From Podochytrium sp. JEL0797 (taxonomy: Eukaryota > Chytridiomycota > Chytridiomycetes > Chytridiales > Chytriomycetaceae), in assembly GCA_027596195.1 (NCBI GenBank), contig JADGJG010000475.1:1-18827 (forward strand): 18,827 bases of DNA, in the 5' to 3' direction. The notes below the pieces were generated by a model, which saw nothing but the letters and a program-made list of their open reading frames with translations, did no database searches and was not told the DNA's origin. Position 1 is the stretch's first letter. Each line of letters starts with the position of its first letter. A program made the position numbers and the translations under genes. Positions 17,059 to 18,827 of this stretch are shown one piece after another.

Positions 17059-18827
17059 ATGGCCCCACAGCGCCGCGCTTCCCTGGCCGACTCAAAGACA
17101 TCCAGTCGCCTTTCAGAAGCTTTGAAATGGAAGCCTCGCTTGTATATGCTCATTAGCGGTTTCGTGGCCATCTGCGCCGTGACGATTGGTGTTCTTGGAT
17201 GGTGAGATTCCCAACCCCTCCCTCTTTTCTTTTTACATCTAGATATAAATGGATCCCCCCCCCCCCCAACAATCTTCCGAACCTGTATTATAGGCAACTC
17301 ACACTGAACGCGGGAAGTGCCAAGGGGGAGTCCGTGTGGCCGGAAATTGAATCCCTCGTGTCCAACTTGATCGCGTCTTATTTCGCCGACACATCGCAAA
17401 CTCTTTCGGCTCTCACGCTCATTCAATCGCAGCTGTTCCGGGTATTTTTTTTAATTTCTTTTTCGCGATTGAGGAAAAAAGAAAACGCGCTTCTCATTTC
17501 CCACCACCATAAATGCGCACGACACCAAAAAAAAACAGAATAATTTCTGGAGCTTCTTGACTCCGAGTGCTTCCGCCGCCGCGTTTGCGCAAATGTTGAT
17601 CCTGTTGAACGGTGTTAAAAAGTACACGACGAGTTTTTACATTCAGACGCACCCTGCTGGAAATCAAATGGGGTACAATTACTTTACTGATGTAAACGGA
17701 ACGAGTCTTCGTTGGGTAAAAAAAGCTTCCATCTCTTGGTCCCGTTAGGAAAACTTTCTGAAATATTTCATTATTATTTTTCAGTGGCAACAAGCGAACG
17801 AGACCGTCTCCACTTATGCTTGCGACCCATCCGGCACAATCCTGTGGAACCAGCTCATCAGCAACAGAACTAGCGTCGGCAACGGGTTACTCGCAAACCC
17901 AGGCAACAACAACACCATCAAGAACGCGGTCGGGGGACTTTCGCGGGCCAACCTTGAATACGCCAAGGGCGCCACTATTGGAGTAACACCACCGCTCCTT
18001 CAAGACAACCAGCTCATCAAGTCGAGTCTTGCCTACAGCATCAACTCCGTCACGGGTGAAAGAGTGGTGTTTGGAAACGACTGGTCCCTCAAGCTTGTTT
18101 CAAACCAAATCATCAACATAATCAGCATCGTGTCCTTCCCCGTCTTTGCAGCCGTCATCAAGCAAGACACGGGCACCGTCTTGGCCACTTCAAGTCTCGC
18201 GCCGTTATTCGATGAAACAACACAGCATATCTACACCATCAATCAAATTCAAGACCCGTTCTTCCAGGATTTTTCAGTTTTGGTGAATTCCACTTTCACC
18301 TTTGGGCTCATTGACGATTTGCCTGCCCAACTTGACAACATTTACCAATATCTCAGCTACTATTACCCTGGGTCAAACAACATGTTCTTGGATCGCCACA
18401 TCCACGGTGCAAACTGGAAACTCGCCATGAACCCATTCAACATGTTGGGACAACAATACCTCGTGATTGTATACATGAACACGGACTCGGTCGAAGTGCA
18501 GCTCGGCAAACAGTCCACGAGCACGGGGTACGTAATTGCCGGCATTATCGTGGCGTTCGTGATTGTCGGGGGCCTGTTTTCCATCCTGATTGGTCGACAA
18601 CTCGCGGTCGTGTCGCGCCAAATCCAGCTGCTGCGCGACTTGAAGTTCAAGGAAGTTCTCGGAGGTGGGGACGAAGTCAAGGACCGCTCTTTCATTTACG
18701 AGCTGGCCGAGCTCCAGAAATGCTTTTATCAGATGGTGGTCAAATTTAGCGATCTACTGTATTTTTTGAAGAAGAAGCGCGTTTCGGAATTGTCAGATAT
18801 GCAAATCTTTGAGAAAAAAAGAGATGA
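17059..18827 (+). CDS. Receptor copy 2: two-transmembrane sensor, likely class III cyclase N-terminus (3' end outside window)
   Basis: An intact paralogue of copy 1, open to the right edge. Exons 17059..17201, 17294..17441, 17539..17715 and 17785 to beyond 18827 give about 504 residues so far. A basic N-terminus leads into transmembrane helix 1 (about 27-48). An extracellular sensor of about 350 residues follows, with several N-glycosylation sites (NGT, NET, NRT, NST) and motifs such as PAGNQMGYNYFTD and GNDWSL, resembling Cache-type ligand-binding domains by layout. Transmembrane helix 2 is at about 403-428. The cytosolic stretch SFIYELAELQKCFYQMVVKFSDLL is the helical linker typical of receptor adenylate/guanylate cyclases and some histidine-kinase-like receptors in protists and chytrids. 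The catalytic domain would lie outside the window, so the output enzyme is inferred. After FSDLL the sequence continues YFLKKKRVSELSDMQIF, unlike copy 1. Confidence 0.72.

Noticed and set aside
16535..17101. A 188-codon minus-strand ORF across the end of receptor copy 1
   Set aside because: It is antisense to the conserved transmembrane and linker region shared by both receptors and crosses the intergenic gap without family resemblance.

Overview
The window is nuclear DNA from an intron-rich eukaryote with a compact genome. It most likely comes from a zoosporic (chytrid- or blastocladian-like) fungus or a close opisthokont relative. This is inferred from the protein families: a fungal-type Rho1 and a Rho3-like GTPase, a SARAF-type calcium-entry regulator, a Bsd2/Ndfip-type Nedd4 adaptor, a tyrosine-kinase-like (TKL) kinase, a 7TM-RGS relic, and two-transmembrane sensor receptors of the kind found on class III cyclases. 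Introns are mostly 40-135 bp, and intergenic gaps are often 60-850 bp. No prokaryotic, viral or transposon gene was recognised.

Layout. From 1 to 5.1 kb, four genes lie head-to-tail on the minus strand: a Rho3-like GTPase (3' end off the window), Rho1, a Sel1-repeat protein and SARAF. A fifth minus-strand gene, the DEAD-box helicase Dbp2/DDX5, follows at 5.4-7.1 kb. At 7.6-8.6 kb on the plus strand is a decayed gene that reads as a 7TM start and an RGS-domain end. The proteasome alpha-2 subunit (8.8-9.8 kb, plus) faces a minus-strand coiled-coil protein (9.9-11.6 kb) and a TKL kinase (11.8-13.4 kb) whose reading frames are interrupted. A Bsd2/Ndfip homologue (13.8-14.8 kb, plus) follows. The window ends with two tandem receptor paralogues (15.1-16.9 kb, and 17.06 kb to the right edge).

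State of the genes. Rho1, the Sel1 protein, Dbp2, the proteasome subunit, the Bsd2/Ndfip homologue and the second receptor all splice into clean frames whose lengths divide by three where complete. The kinase, the coiled-coil gene, the 7TM-RGS relic and the first receptor carry stops and one-base shifts, several at homopolymer runs. SARAF is complete except for one in-frame TGA at a conserved arginine. The choice between pseudogenes and base-call errors needs reads or RNA. TGA is the normal terminator of several intact genes here, so a changed genetic code is unlikely.

Common theme. Signalling at membranes recurs (Rho, calcium entry, 7TM-RGS, TKL kinase, cyclase-type receptors), next to housekeeping genes (helicase, proteasome). 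Nothing suggests co-regulated clusters beyond the two tandem pairs. All product names come from motif recognition by eye, without a database search.
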